From Chitinivibrionales bacterium (GTDB taxonomy: Bacteria > Fibrobacterota > Chitinivibrionia > Chitinivibrionales > FEN-1185): DNA of 64,000 bases. Location of the stretch: NCBI GenBank assembly GCA_035516255.1, contig DATJAL010000045.1:60334-124333 (forward strand), written 5' to 3'. The notes beneath the pieces are model-generated. The model had not been told where the DNA came from. It saw only the letters and a list, made by a program, of their open reading frames with translations, and did no database searches. Each line of letters begins with the position of its first letter. The stretch's first letter is position 1. Position numbers and translations under genes: made by a program. Below, one piece after another: positions 7,823 through 16,631 of the stretch.

Positions 7823-8262
7823 ACGTCAACGGCCGCCGCAAGCGCGGCCGAAGTTCTCTTCCGTATCCTTCCGCACAGGTTTTCGCACCCCTTGGGACAT
7901 TTCTCCGTATTGGCAAGTATCTTTTTAAGATGCTCCGCCCTGGCAGTCGCGTCGATGCGCCGCAGGACAAAATCGAGAAACGCCGAGTCGGCGGCGGTGA
8001 ACCGTTGCATCTCCGGCAGCGAGTCCCAGCGCTCGGCCAGCGCTTTGACAATGGCGGCGGAAAAAGCCTCCGTGGTATAGACATTTTCACAGTTTTTGTA
8101 TAACCGGTAAAATTTATTGATCACCCGCCACCCGCCGTACTGCCGCAGGGAGTCCTGCGCACGGAACACGCCCTTGCCGGCGCAATTGGCTTTCTGGCCG
8201 CATGAAATCCCCACGGCCAATAAAATGAGGAGGACACATTTGATTATGGAGTTTCTCATCAT
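7813..8262 (-). CDS. Small exported protein of unknown function
   Basis: 149 residues. The N-terminus is a signal peptide (basic MMRNSIIK, hydrophobic CVLLILLAVGIS) with Cys 21 at the end of the hydrophobic run, so it may be a lipoprotein, although GISC is a weak lipobox. The mature part is about 130 residues, largely helical and charged, with two more Cys pairs (CENVY; CPKGCENLCGR). I do not recognise a domain. It converges on rluD with a 10-base overlap and faces the divergent promoter region of the large secreted protein at 8532. Confidence 0.6.
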   Translation of the reverse strand: MMRNSIIKCVLLILLAVGISCGQKANCAGKGVFRAQDSLRQYGGWRVINKFYRLYKNCENVYTTEAFSAAIVKALAERWDSLPEMQRFTAADSAFLDFVLRRIDATARAEHLKKILANTEKCPKGCENLCGRIRKRTSAALAAAVDVHE

Positions 8263-8531
8263 TGCTATAAATAATTGATTGAACCGTTTTGCCGCAACCG
8301 TCGACTATCGGCATGCAGGGGACAGATCAAATGAACGCCCAACATTTGTTTCCATTGTCTTTTCCCTTCTTGCAATTATCGTTGGACAAGCCGGAGGCAT
8401 TCCTTTACATCAAGTTACTTGACATTTTTATCGGAAGAATGGAATAATAAAAAGGAGAGGGCGGCGTCCGCACATTTTCCATAGTAAACCAGCTGTTTTA
8501 CCATACATCACCATTTACCGGGAGGAATGTT

Positions 8532-11500
8532 ATGCGCGCGAGGTGTCTTCTTATCGCCGTGCTTCTGTCCTGCTGTCTCGTTCATGCCGGAACAACGATC
8601 CTTCTTTCGGAGAATTTCGAGGGCCTTGCCGCCGGCTGGTCGCTCACGGGCGACTGGCAGATCGGCACCCCCACCTACGTGGGACCGGTCTCGGCGTATC
8701 AGGGCTCGCGCTGCGCGGCAACGAACATTTCCGGGTACTATTCCGCGAATTCCAACTCGATTTTGACCTCGCCGGTCATCCAGCTGCCCGCAACCGCAAC
8801 GCAAATTACCTTCTCGTTTTTTGAATGGTATTACCTGGAATCCTGCTGCGACTACATGTACGTTGAGCTTTCCAACAACGGCGGCCTCTCGTGGAGCACG
8901 CTGCGAGGGGGACTCAACGGCTACAACCAGGTTTGGACACAGCACACGTATGATCTGACGGCATACAAAAACAGCTCGGTCCAGGTGCGGTTCCGGTTCA
9001 CCTCCGACGGCTCCGACGAGTATCCCGGCTGGTACATCGACAGCGTGACCGTTGCGGCCACGGTCGTCGACACCGCGAACCTGCCGCACATCGCCGTTGC
9101 GCCGGGAAGCATGAGGATCAATGCAACCGACCCGTCGACGAAAACGCTTACCATTTGCAACACCGGCATCGGGGACACGCTGCGGTATTCGCTCAACACA
9201 CTGGCGACGGGCGCCATCAACATCGTCGCATGGACCTACGGCGCGGAAATGTCGTACCGGTATCCTTACATGGTGAATGCGATCACGTCGAGGTTGCCGA
9301 ATGCGACCGTCACGGCAACTACCACGACGGATCCGGCCACGCTCGCAGCGCTGCTGCAGAACGCGCAGGTGTTTCTGATACCCTGCCAATTCTATTCAAC
9401 CCCATCTTACACTTACGGACAGGCGTTTGCCCCGGTGCTGAACAATTTCCTTAACGCCGGTGGCGTCGTGATCGCTCTTGCGCCATCGACCATGACCAGC
9501 TTCCTCTCCTACGCAGGCCTCGACACCATATCGGCCTACTCATACGCCACAGTGGGCACGGACCTGGCGACGAACCCGTCACACCCGGTATTCGACAGCG
9601 TCTCGACCGGCTCGCTGGCCAACCTGCCGTACACCTATTACTGGACCACGTTCGATGGTGCAACGGTTCTTGCCACCTACAGCTCCTACACCGTGCTCAG
9701 CGAGCGGAAAAAGGGCAACGGCGTCATCTACCTTATGGGCTATGATTTCTATTCGGGAAACGCGGTCACGTGGGGAAAGATCCTCGCCAACTGCATCACG
9801 AAAAACATTTCACCCACGGGAGGGTTCGTGACCGCCGATACCACAGCGGGTTGGGTAAAGGCGGGCTCCTGCAAGAACGTGCTGCTTACGTTCCACCGCG
9901 AGAAAATGCAGCCCGGCACGCAGGTCGTGCAGCTGAGGATAAACCATAACGCGCTGCTCGATGTGAACCCGGTGGTCGTGGCATGCACCTTGTCGGTGGA
10001 TTCCACCACCGTTGCCTACAGCGCTCCGAGCATGTCGGTGACGCTGTTTACGGGGGACACTGCCACGAGGAACGCCACTATTCAAAATACGGGTTCGAGC
10101 CTGCTGAATTTCAACATCACGAAAATAAGCAAGGGAACCGCGCAGGCGCCCATTCTCATTAACGAAATCGGCATCTACTACCGTTTTATCGAATTGCTTA
10201 ATACCGGAGGCGCCGACGTGAATATCGGGGGCTGGCGGTTGGCCTGGACCGACAATTACGGCGGGCCTGGCACCTACACGTTCCCTGCGGGCACCCTCAT
10301 CCGCGGTCACCGCTTTGTGATGGTCTATGCGAGTACCGGCTTGTCAAGTGATTCGCTCTTCTACATCGGGAGCGTGATAAACTGGACGTATACTTCGGAG
10401 ATGTCGGTGTCGCTTGTCAACTCCTCGGGACAGGGGGTCGATTTCTTTAAAACAAGCATGGACCCGACCCTTCCTCCTTCGGGGACCACATGGGCGGGTT
10501 CGGGATTCGTGCGGCCCGGCAGCGTATATTATTATTACCGGACCTCCACGGTCGACAATAATTCCGCCGCAGACTGGGCCTATTCCATCGGCGGCTATTA
10601 CTGGTTTGTCCTCAATCCTGGACAAACCCTTGGCCCCGACGTCCAAACAGGGTATATTTCTGCATCAGCCGATTCTCTCACCCTCGGCGCCGGCAGCAGC
10701 TCGCTGATTCGGTTCAAGTACGACGCGAGTTCGCTCATGACAAGCGGCATCTTCATCGACACGTTCAAGATAACTCACAACGCGAAAACAATCGCGTCGC
10801 CCATCACCGTGGTCTGCACGCTTGTGGTGAAGTCCAATATTCCAGTTCTCATTCCGTACCAGCCGGACCCCACCATCAACCGCAAACCGCTGCTGCAATG
10901 GCACCCGGTTGCGTCGGCGTCGGCCTACATCGTCGAAGTCTCGCAGACCTCGTCCTTTGCCAGCCTCCAGCTGATCCAGCAGACGCAGGACACCTTTTTC
11001 CAGCCGCTCATGAACCTGCCGCTGGGCGACGTCTACTGGCGGGTGCGCTGCGACTTGAACGCGAAACCGTCACTGCCGGATTATTTCTTTATACAGAACG
11101 ACTCTATACCGGTGCTCATCCCAATCATCCCGGACACGGTCACGTCGCAGGCGGGCATGATGTTCACCTGGCACAAGGCCACCGGCGCCACGAGTTACAA
11201 GATTCAGATTTACAAGACGGACACCATTATTCCCCAGCCTATTGTCATAACCTTCGCGGCCGACACATTCTACCAGCAGCTGGTGCCGCTGGCGAGCGGC
11301 CGGTATGTATGGACGGTATCGGCCAACTTCGATTACAACCGGCTTTCGTATCCGGACACCTTCTGGGTGAAGCCGGTGAGCAAAACGGTGGAAATCACCA
11401 GGAGCAAGCTGCCAACGGTTCTCAGCATCAGGGCGTTTGCCTCCTCGGGCCGCGTCATGCTTTCCATCGCGGTGCCGCAGCGCGCGTCGCTGGCGGTGCG

Positions 11501-11684
11501 GCCCGTTTCGGTTGACCTGTTCGACGTGCGCGGAAGGCTCATCGGCAGGGTGTTCGACGGCATGCTGGCCGCCGGGTATTACCAGTTCGCGGTGCAGGCA
11601 CAACGCCTCGCCAGCGGCATGTACGTGTGCAGGATGCAGTCGCTCAACGAGCAGCTGCTGACTTCCGTGTACGTAAAGAAGTAG
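8532..11684 (+). CDS. Large secreted multidomain protein with T9SS-like C-terminal sorting domain
   Basis: 1050 residues with an N-terminal signal peptide (cleavage near residue 20, after VHA). Domains by eye: a jelly-roll, MAM/choice-of-anchor-J-like module (~25-175, SENFEGL...GWYIDSVTV); a Rossmann-like, glutamine-amidotransferase-like segment (~225-420); a short beta domain; a lamin-tail (LTD) domain (~537-690, ILINEIG...FIELLNTGG...NIGGWRL); two fibronectin-III-like modules (~770-960); and a C-terminal domain (~966-1050) with VDLFDVRGRLIGRV and LASGMYVCRM, the shape of a T9SS type A sorting signal. It is probably exported and surface-bound or released. There is a strong Shine-Dalgarno GGGAGGA six bases before the ATG and a perfect terminator after the stop. 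The 269 bases upstream contain no gene and should hold divergent promoters. Confidence 0.82.
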   Translation: MRARCLLIAVLLSCCLVHAGTTILLSENFEGLAAGWSLTGDWQIGTPTYVGPVSAYQGSRCAATNISGYYSANSNSILTSPVIQLPATATQITFSFFEWYYLESCCDYMYVELSNNGGLSWSTLRGGLNGYNQVWTQHTYDLTAYKNSSVQVRFRFTSDGSDEYPGWYIDSVTVAATVVDTANLPHIAVAPGSMRINATDPSTKTLTICNTGIGDTLRYSLNTLATGAINIVAWTYGAEMSYRYPYMVNAITSRLPNATVTATTTTDPATLAALLQNAQVFLIPCQFYSTPSYTYGQAFAPVLNNFLNAGGVVIALAPSTMTSFLSYAGLDTISAYSYATVGTDLATNPSHPVFDSVSTGSLANLPYTYYWTTFDGATVLATYSSYTVLSERKKGNGVIYLMGYDFYSGNAVTWGKILANCITKNISPTGGFVTADTTAGWVKAGSCKNVLLTFHREKMQPGTQVVQLRINHNALLDVNPVVVACTLSVDSTTVAYSAPSMSVTLFTGDTATRNATIQNTGSSLLNFNITKISKGTAQAPILINEIGIYYRFIELLNTGGADVNIGGWRLAWTDNYGGPGTYTFPAGTLIRGHRFVMVYASTGLSSDSLFYIGSVINWTYTSEMSVSLVNSSGQGVDFFKTSMDPTLPPSGTTWAGSGFVRPGSVYYYYRTSTVDNNSAADWAYSIGGYYWFVLNPGQTLGPDVQTGYISASADSLTLGAGSSSLIRFKYDASSLMTSGIFIDTFKITHNAKTIASPITVVCTLVVKSNIPVLIPYQPDPTINRKPLLQWHPVASASAYIVEVSQTSSFASLQLIQQTQDTFFQPLMNLPLGDVYWRVRCDLNAKPSLPDYFFIQNDSIPVLIPIIPDTVTSQAGMMFTWHKATGATSYKIQIYKTDTIIPQPIVITFAADTFYQQLVPLASGRYVWTVSANFDYNRLSYPDTFWVKPVSKTVEITRSKLPTVLSIRAFASSGRVMLSIAVPQRASLAVRPVSVDLFDVRGRLIGRVFDGMLAAGYYQFAVQAQRLASGMYVCRMQSLNEQLLTSVYVKK

Positions 11685-11715
11685 GGAAGACGCTCTGACC
11701 GGCGCAGGTGAAGAG

Positions 11716-11744
11716 ACCGCCCGCGATTCGCGGGCGGTTTTTTT
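11716..11744 (+). terminator. Strong rho-independent terminator
   Basis: Ten-base perfect stem ACCGCCCGCG (11716-11725) / CGCGGGCGGT (11729-11738) with a tiny loop and a run of seven T. It ends the transcript of the secreted-protein gene. Confidence 0.92.
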
Positions 11745-11793
11745 ATTGGCGATCCGATTATTTATTTTATGAGTTCGTTTTTCATCATGCACC

Positions 11794-12327
11794 ATGAAAG
11801 GGGCGCCTTTGGAAACCATTCCCCTCGGCAGACGGCCGCTCGATATCGCCATCATAGGGTTTTTCATTTTCAACGCGGTTTTCATCACCTACTTTTTCGA
11901 CCTGGAGCAGGTGGTGATACCCAATACGGCGCACTTCACCTATCCGCTTTGGCCTCCGCGTTTTCTGGTGGACCTGGCCCACTGGTGGGGCAAGCACTAT
12001 GACCCCCTCCTTTACGCGCGTCCGGTGTGGTGGCGCGCCACGATCTGGATCGATGTCCTTTTGTTCGGCCCCTTCTATTTTGTCGCGATCTGGGCATTTG
12101 CAAAAGGGAAGAACTGGATCCGCCTTCCCGGCATCATTTATTCGGCGGTGATGCTCACCAACGTGACCATCATCCTGAGCGAGGAGATAGGGGGACCATA
12201 CGCAACCCCCAATCTTCCGTCCGTGGTCGGCGCCAACGCGTCATGGATCATTTTTCCCCTGCTCATCATCTGGCGACTGTGGGGGACCGATTGCCCATTT
12301 TCAAAAAAGAAATCTGCGGTTCCATGA
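11794..12327 (+). CDS. EXPERA-domain (emopamil-binding-protein-like) membrane protein
   Basis: 177 residues with four membrane helices, matching the EXPERA fold (EBP, TM6SF, TMEM97/DUF2781). Supporting segments are an acidic residue in the first loop (FDLEQ), an aromatic-rich WPPRFLVDLAHWWGKHYDPLL stretch before helix 2, the helix WIDVLLFGPFYFVAIWAF, and NVTIILSEEIGG before helix 4. Eukaryotic EBP is the sterol delta8-delta7 isomerase; other members bind sterols or sphingolipids. Bacterial members are little characterised, so the substrate is inference. The stop overlaps the next gene's start (ATGA), so it is co-translated with the SDR, and a DUF1295 protein follows. An earlier ATG at 11769 is out of frame. 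Confidence 0.7.
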   Translation: MKGAPLETIPLGRRPLDIAIIGFFIFNAVFITYFFDLEQVVIPNTAHFTYPLWPPRFLVDLAHWWGKHYDPLLYARPVWWRATIWIDVLLFGPFYFVAIWAFAKGKNWIRLPGIIYSAVMLTNVTIILSEEIGGPYATPNLPSVVGANASWIIFPLLIIWRLWGTDCPFSKKKSAVP

Positions 12328-13133
12328 ACAATGACGCATTCAGGGAAAAATACGGGCCGTGGGCCGTTGTGGCGGGCGCCTCCGAAGGGCTCGGCGCCGC
12401 CTTCGCGGAAGAATGCGCAAGGCGAGGGCTGAAGGTCGTGTTGGCGGCGCGCTCAAGAGACAAATTGGCTTCTGTGCAGACTTCCCTGAGTGAAAAATAT
12501 AAAACCGAATGCCGCGTGCTGGCGCTTGACCTTTCAGAACCGGATGCTGCGGCCAGTTTAGATCGGCAGACGGCGTTATTGGACACGGGGCTGTTCATTT
12601 ACAACGCGGCATTGTCGCTGCTCGGTCCGTATTTTATTTTTCCTGAGGATCAGCACCGCGCCACAATGGCCACCAACTGCGCAACGCCGGCGCTGTGCGC
12701 CTACCGGTTCGGCAAGCGTTTGAGGGAGCGCGGCAAGGGCGGGATCGTTCTCATGTCATCCATGGCCGGGTTTCAGGGCGGGCCCTTCCTTGCGCATTAT
12801 GCGGCGACAAAGGCATACTGCACGGTGCTCGCCGAAGGCTTGAGCAGGGAATGCGCTGCCGATAATGTTGACGTGCTTGCCTGCTGCGCGGGCGCGGTTG
12901 CAACGCCGGGCTACCTCAGGGCGAACGGGGGAAAAACTTCCTTCATGGTGATGAAGCCCGCGGCCGTTGCGCGCAAGGCTCTTGACAATATCCACCGGCG
13001 CGGTGTTTACATCCCGGGAATTTTCAACAAGTGCGGGGCTTTCGTTTTGCAAAAACTGCTCCCGCGCAGCCTGGCGGTGAGCGTCATGGAGCATTCCGTG
13101 CGGGGCATGGTGAAAACGCCGGGCAGATTATGA
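12324..13133 (+). CDS. Short-chain dehydrogenase/reductase (SDR)
   Basis: 269 residues, classical SDR length. The nucleotide motif GASEGLGAA (residues ~17-25) follows a beta strand AVVAG, the NAA motif appears near residue 92, the catalytic Ser in MSSMAGF near 147, and Tyr/Lys in YAATK near 158-162. It catalyses an NAD(P)-dependent oxidation or reduction of a hydroxyl/keto substrate. The C-terminal half (GVYIPGIFNKCGAFVLQKLLP) is hydrophobic and resembles membrane-associated 17-beta-HSD12/3-ketoacyl reductase-type SDRs. The ATG at 12324 overlaps the EXPERA stop, and the TGA at 13131 overlaps the next ATG, so the three genes form one translationally coupled unit. The frame stays open upstream to 12027, but that part is a shadow. 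Confidence 0.9.
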   Translation: MNNDAFREKYGPWAVVAGASEGLGAAFAEECARRGLKVVLAARSRDKLASVQTSLSEKYKTECRVLALDLSEPDAAASLDRQTALLDTGLFIYNAALSLLGPYFIFPEDQHRATMATNCATPALCAYRFGKRLRERGKGGIVLMSSMAGFQGGPFLAHYAATKAYCTVLAEGLSRECAADNVDVLACCAGAVATPGYLRANGGKTSFMVMKPAAVARKALDNIHRRGVYIPGIFNKCGAFVLQKLLPRSLAVSVMEHSVRGMVKTPGRL

Positions 13134-14050
13134 TTCTGCAAACCCTCCGTTTTGCAAAGCTGACAAAAGGCAAGTCCCTGTTTCTTTGCTGTATCGCCTA
13201 TGCATGCGCGGGCATAGGCGCCTGTGCGGTCGGCCTGCAATTTTCACCGGCGCATCCCGTCATTATGGCCGCCGCGGCGGATGCCGCCGCTACATTCGTA
13301 GTATTCCTTTTCAGCGTCATATTGGACAATTCCAGCGTGTACGATCCCTATTGGAGCGTCGCGCCCATAGGAATACTTCTGTTTTATGATTTACAAAGCG
13401 GAGTTTTCCTTGCTATGCGACAGGTCATTGTGGCCGCACTGGTTTGTTTCTGGGCGCTGCGGCTTACGTTGAACTGGCTTTTACGCTGGCAGGGCCTTGG
13501 CGACGAAGACTGGCGGTATGCCGATTTCCGGCCGAACCGCGCGTACTGGGCCTTGAGTTTTGCCGGTTTTCATTTCTTTCCGACGGCCGCGGTTTTTTGC
13601 GGGTGCCTTCCGCTCGTTCCGGTATTTCTTTGCGCCACCCATGCATTCGGTGCGATTGACGCCGCGGCGGCCGCGGTCGCGTTCGGAAGCATCCTCATCG
13701 AAATGAGGGCTGACAAGGAACTGCGCATGTTCAGAAGCAAACTACGGAAACAGGGGGAACTTTTGACAAACGGGATTTGGAGCCGGTGCCGGCACCCGAA
13801 CTACTTCGGCGAAGTGGCGTTCTGGTGGGGAATGGGACTGTTCGGTATCGCGGCCGATCCCGCGTACTGGTGGACCATGTCGGGCGCGGCCGTCATCACC
13901 GCGCTTTTCCTGTTTATCAGCCTGCCGATGATGGACAAACACATGCTCAAGCATTATCCGTCGTACCGTGAACGCATGGAGTCGGTACCCGCCTTTATTC
14001 CATTCTTCCATCGGAAAAAGAAAGGGGGCGATCGCTTTTTCCGGCACTGA
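13130..14050 (+). CDS. DUF1295-family membrane protein (steroid 5-alpha-reductase-like / ICMT fold)
   Basis: 306 residues with six or seven membrane helices. The C-terminal half has the hallmark of the DUF1295 / steroid 5-alpha-reductase / isoprenylcysteine methyltransferase superfamily: LLTNGIWSRCRHPNYFGEV (residues ~208-226), then a GMGLFGI helix and a final PSYRERM motif. The N-terminal VYDPYWSVAPI segment is also typical of DUF1295. Relatives reduce double bonds in sterol-like substrates or methylate isoprenyl groups; the actual substrate is unknown. The ATG at 13130 overlaps the SDR stop. Together with the EXPERA and SDR genes it suggests a membrane pathway acting on a polycyclic or isoprenoid lipid. 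Confidence 0.85.
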   Translation: MILQTLRFAKLTKGKSLFLCCIAYACAGIGACAVGLQFSPAHPVIMAAAADAAATFVVFLFSVILDNSSVYDPYWSVAPIGILLFYDLQSGVFLAMRQVIVAALVCFWALRLTLNWLLRWQGLGDEDWRYADFRPNRAYWALSFAGFHFFPTAAVFCGCLPLVPVFLCATHAFGAIDAAAAAVAFGSILIEMRADKELRMFRSKLRKQGELLTNGIWSRCRHPNYFGEVAFWWGMGLFGIAADPAYWWTMSGAAVITALFLFISLPMMDKHMLKHYPSYRERMESVPAFIPFFHRKKKGGDRFFRH

Positions 14051-14124
14051 GACTTGACTCTTTCCGGTACGATAAGTATGTTACGTAATCCCGATCACCA
14101 ATCTTTTAAAAGGAGTTTACCGGT

Positions 14125-15063
14125 ATGAAACATGTTTTGTCTGCAGCGGCCATCGTCGTATTGATGGGATCCATTTCCATTACAAAGGCGGACACGGTGC
14201 AGGTGAATATTAAATCGCTATTGAACGCGCGGGCCGTTTCGACGTTTTCAAACGGGAAAATCTACACGTGGTCCATGGGTATTGACGGGGGAGGGGGCGG
14301 CGACGGATACGTAACGCACTCGGTTGCCGTTCATCTGAACTATACAGGACATACCCTGCCGGACAGCGCACGGTATCCTGCCAACGCCAACCATCCATTG
14401 ATGATTTTAAATTTTTCCAATGCCGACAGCACCGATTCCCAAACACATTATCTCAAAGGCTCGGATTCCGTCACGTTTTCCGTTCCGCAGGGGAACTATT
14501 CGGCCGTCTACCTTGCCCTGACGAGCTCGGAAGGATCCACGACCATCGGCGTCGTGCTTAACTATACCGATGGCCCGGTAACTTCCAGCTTCACGCTGCC
14601 CGACTACGATCAGGGCCTCACCACCGGCGTCTTCTATGTTGATTCCGCCATGCAGAAGTGGAACAATCAGAATTCACCGGGTGACAACTACGGTCACGCC
14701 CTCAACGGCTACGGCGTCACCGCGAATCCGGCAAAGACGCTCACCAGCGTCAAACTTCTCAAGAAAACTACCGGCAGCTACCTCGTGCTCTGGGGCGTGA
14801 CCGGGGTCGCCACCGGCGTCACCAAGGTTGTCACGCCCGTCAATGCCGGGAGACTCAATGGGATACGAGTGATGACCAACGGCGGGACAATACGCTTTGT
14901 CAATCTTCCCGCGAATGCGCGCGTGAACGTTTTTTCGGCCGACGGGAGAAATGTTTCACGGGCGGTTTTGTTCAACCATGAAAAACTGGCGGCAGGCGTT
15001 TACATGGTAGAAATGCATGCGGGTGGCGATTATAAACAGAACCGGATTATTGTTGACAGATAA
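14125..15063 (+). CDS. Secreted protein with T9SS-like C-terminal domain
   Basis: 312 residues. A signal peptide (MKHVLSAAAIVVLMGSISITKA) precedes a Ser/Thr/Asn/Gly-rich, all-beta mature region that includes a Gly-rich stretch (DGGGGGDGYV). The last ~85 residues (NGIRVMTNGGTIRFVNLP, FSADGRNV, KLAAGVYMVEMH, NRIIVDR) match the pattern of T9SS type A sorting domains. The middle resembles a carbohydrate-binding or jelly-roll fold, but I recognise no named family. The start has the Shine-Dalgarno AAGGAG 11 bases upstream. It is transcribed in the same direction as the DUF1295 gene, 74 bases away, so it may share its transcript, though function gives no reason to link them. Confidence 0.75.
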   Translation: MKHVLSAAAIVVLMGSISITKADTVQVNIKSLLNARAVSTFSNGKIYTWSMGIDGGGGGDGYVTHSVAVHLNYTGHTLPDSARYPANANHPLMILNFSNADSTDSQTHYLKGSDSVTFSVPQGNYSAVYLALTSSEGSTTIGVVLNYTDGPVTSSFTLPDYDQGLTTGVFYVDSAMQKWNNQNSPGDNYGHALNGYGVTANPAKTLTSVKLLKKTTGSYLVLWGVTGVATGVTKVVTPVNAGRLNGIRVMTNGGTIRFVNLPANARVNVFSADGRNVSRAVLFNHEKLAAGVYMVEMHAGGDYKQNRIIVDR

Positions 15064-15153
15064 AATTCATGTCGTATGAACACCATATAATTGGATGCCA
15101 AGAAATTCATCCGTCAAGCTTTTTGAAAGAATCTTCTTCCGCATAATAATTGC

Positions 15154-15177
15154 AGGGGCGTTGTTTTAAACGCCCCT
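15154..15177. terminator. Hairpin downstream of secreted-protein gene
   Basis: Stem AGGGGCGTT (15154-15162) / AACGCCCCT (15169-15177) with a six-base loop. It lies 91 bases after the stop at 15063 and has no following T-tract, so it is a weak terminator candidate or part of the neighbouring repeat. Confidence 0.4.
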
Positions 15178-15209
15178 CATCACATCTGTATCGCCAGCCC
15201 CTGCGTGAG

Positions 15210-15345
15210 GGTGATTGTCTCGCCTGGCGCATCGGCGCCAAAGAGGGGGCAGCGAAAGACCGGTCGCGCTCTTCCCGCTCCTAAAAGCCGTGTTTATCTC
15301 TAACGCGACCGGGCTGGAGCGAGGGGGAGACTTCCCCCGCAAGGT
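15210..15345 (-). repeat. GC-rich 3'-flanking element beside the glycosyltransferase gene
   Basis: GC-rich block ending three bases before the minus-strand stop of the glycosyltransferase. It contains CCGGTCGCG (~15260) pairing with CGCGACCGG (~15304) and ends in GAGGGGGAGACTTCCCCC followed by T-rich sequence. Position and gene-proximal end resemble the 3'-flanking repeats elsewhere in the window, but the interior is divergent. No coding sequence is seen. Confidence 0.45.
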
Positions 15346-15347
15346 TT

Positions 15348-16616
15348 TTATCTTTTTATTGTGCAGAAATAGTTCTCCGCAATCTCCACGGCAACACCAA
15401 CCCCATCCTCAGCCCTTATCTTTTTGCCCAGTTCCTCACTGCGGATTTTTATTTCTTTATTGGTTACTGCCTCATGAATAGCCTGCGCCAGGTTCTCTGC
15501 CGTCAATTTCTTCCAGGGAACAGGACGCGGGGCAACACCCAATTCGTGGAGCCGCCGTGCCCAGAAAAGCTGGTCGGCGAAAAAAGGCACGGGCACCGCG
15601 GGCACGCCCGCGCGAAGCCCGGCTCCGGTGGTGCCTGCGCCGCAATGATGGACCACGGCCGCCATGCGGGGGAATAGCCAGTCATGCGGTGCGGATTCCA
15701 TCATGTAACCATTGTCGGGCAGCGCGGCCGTTGCAAGGCCGCCCCAGCCTGAAAGCAGGATGCCGCGCTGACCGGCGAGGCGCAGCGCGTCTGCGACGAG
15801 TTTTGTGGCGGCCGCCGGGTCGCTGTTGTTCATGCTGCCGAACCCTATTGAAACCGGCGGCGGGCCTGCATTGACAAAATCAACAAGGCCGGCAGGGGGC
15901 GTCCACGCGGAAGCGAGATCGAGGAACCAGTAACCGGTCGCCGTTGCATTCGGCGGCCAGTCTGTAGGCGGTTTCACCACAAGCGGGCTGTACCCGAACA
16001 GCAGGGGCCTTTTTATCGATTCACTTGACCGGTGCAAATCCTTGCCGACGCCGGCGCCGCGGAGCGCGCGCCGCACCACCGGGCCCGCAACCGCGGCCAC
16101 GCCGAAATCGGCGATTGCATACGTAAACCTGTTGTACAAGGCCGCGCCGGGAATCCGCGGATCGAGCGGCGGGAAAAACGGGTGCGCAAACTTCGAGGTC
16201 GCGGCGAGCGGCTGCATCAATGCGGTGCAAAAGGGGATGTTGAGCCACTCAAATGCCGCGCTTCCGAACATCGCGCCGGAGGAGGGCATCACGAACGCGT
16301 CCGAGCCGGCGAAGTTTTTTTTCGCCTCGACGATCATCGGCTCGACGAACGGCTCGAGCAGCTGTCTCATCCTGCGAAGGAACATGAACGGGTTGCCGCC
16401 CGCGGCAAGCATTGCCCGGCCGCGCTCCGATTCAATCAGCGAGCGTATGTTGAGGTTGACGAACCGGCAGTCAAAGTCCGCGCCTTCGACCAATGGCGCG
16501 TAATCAGGCGTGGTGACCATGCGCACCCGGTGTCCCGCCGCCTTGAACCCGTGCGCCAGCGCGATATAGGGCTGCGAGTCGCCGCGCGATCCGCCGGAAG
16601 TGAGTGTGATGAGCAT
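15348..16616 (-). CDS. UGT-type glycosyltransferase (sterol 3-beta-glucosyltransferase-like, GT1/GT28)
   Basis: 422 residues in the GT-B fold. The N-terminus LITLTSGGSRGDSQPYIAL is the family's acceptor-domain signature, with the GSRGD loop seen in sterol glucosyltransferases and rhamnosyltransferases. The C-terminal half carries the nucleotide-sugar-binding region: SIGFGSM (~250), then VHHCGAGTTGAGLRAGVP (~323-340), then PFFADQLFWARRL. It transfers a sugar from UDP- or dTDP-sugar to a hydrophobic acceptor at the membrane. The ceramidase-like gene lies 15 bases upstream on the same strand, and an AAGGAG lies before the ATG. A glycosterol, glycosphingolipid-like or glycosylated terpenoid product is inference from homology and neighbours. 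Confidence 0.88.
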   Translation of the reverse strand: MLITLTSGGSRGDSQPYIALAHGFKAAGHRVRMVTTPDYAPLVEGADFDCRFVNLNIRSLIESERGRAMLAAGGNPFMFLRRMRQLLEPFVEPMIVEAKKNFAGSDAFVMPSSGAMFGSAAFEWLNIPFCTALMQPLAATSKFAHPFFPPLDPRIPGAALYNRFTYAIADFGVAAVAGPVVRRALRGAGVGKDLHRSSESIKRPLLFGYSPLVVKPPTDWPPNATATGYWFLDLASAWTPPAGLVDFVNAGPPPVSIGFGSMNNSDPAAATKLVADALRLAGQRGILLSGWGGLATAALPDNGYMMESAPHDWLFPRMAAVVHHCGAGTTGAGLRAGVPAVPVPFFADQLFWARRLHELGVAPRPVPWKKLTAENLAQAIHEAVTNKEIKIRSEELGKKIRAEDGVGVAVEIAENYFCTIKR

Positions 16617-16631
16617 TGAAGCCCGGCTCCT

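Noticed and set aside
12027..12323. Extended start for the SDR gene
   Set aside because: This stretch is the EXPERA gene in another frame; the ATGA overlap at 12324 and the normal SDR start fix the beginning.
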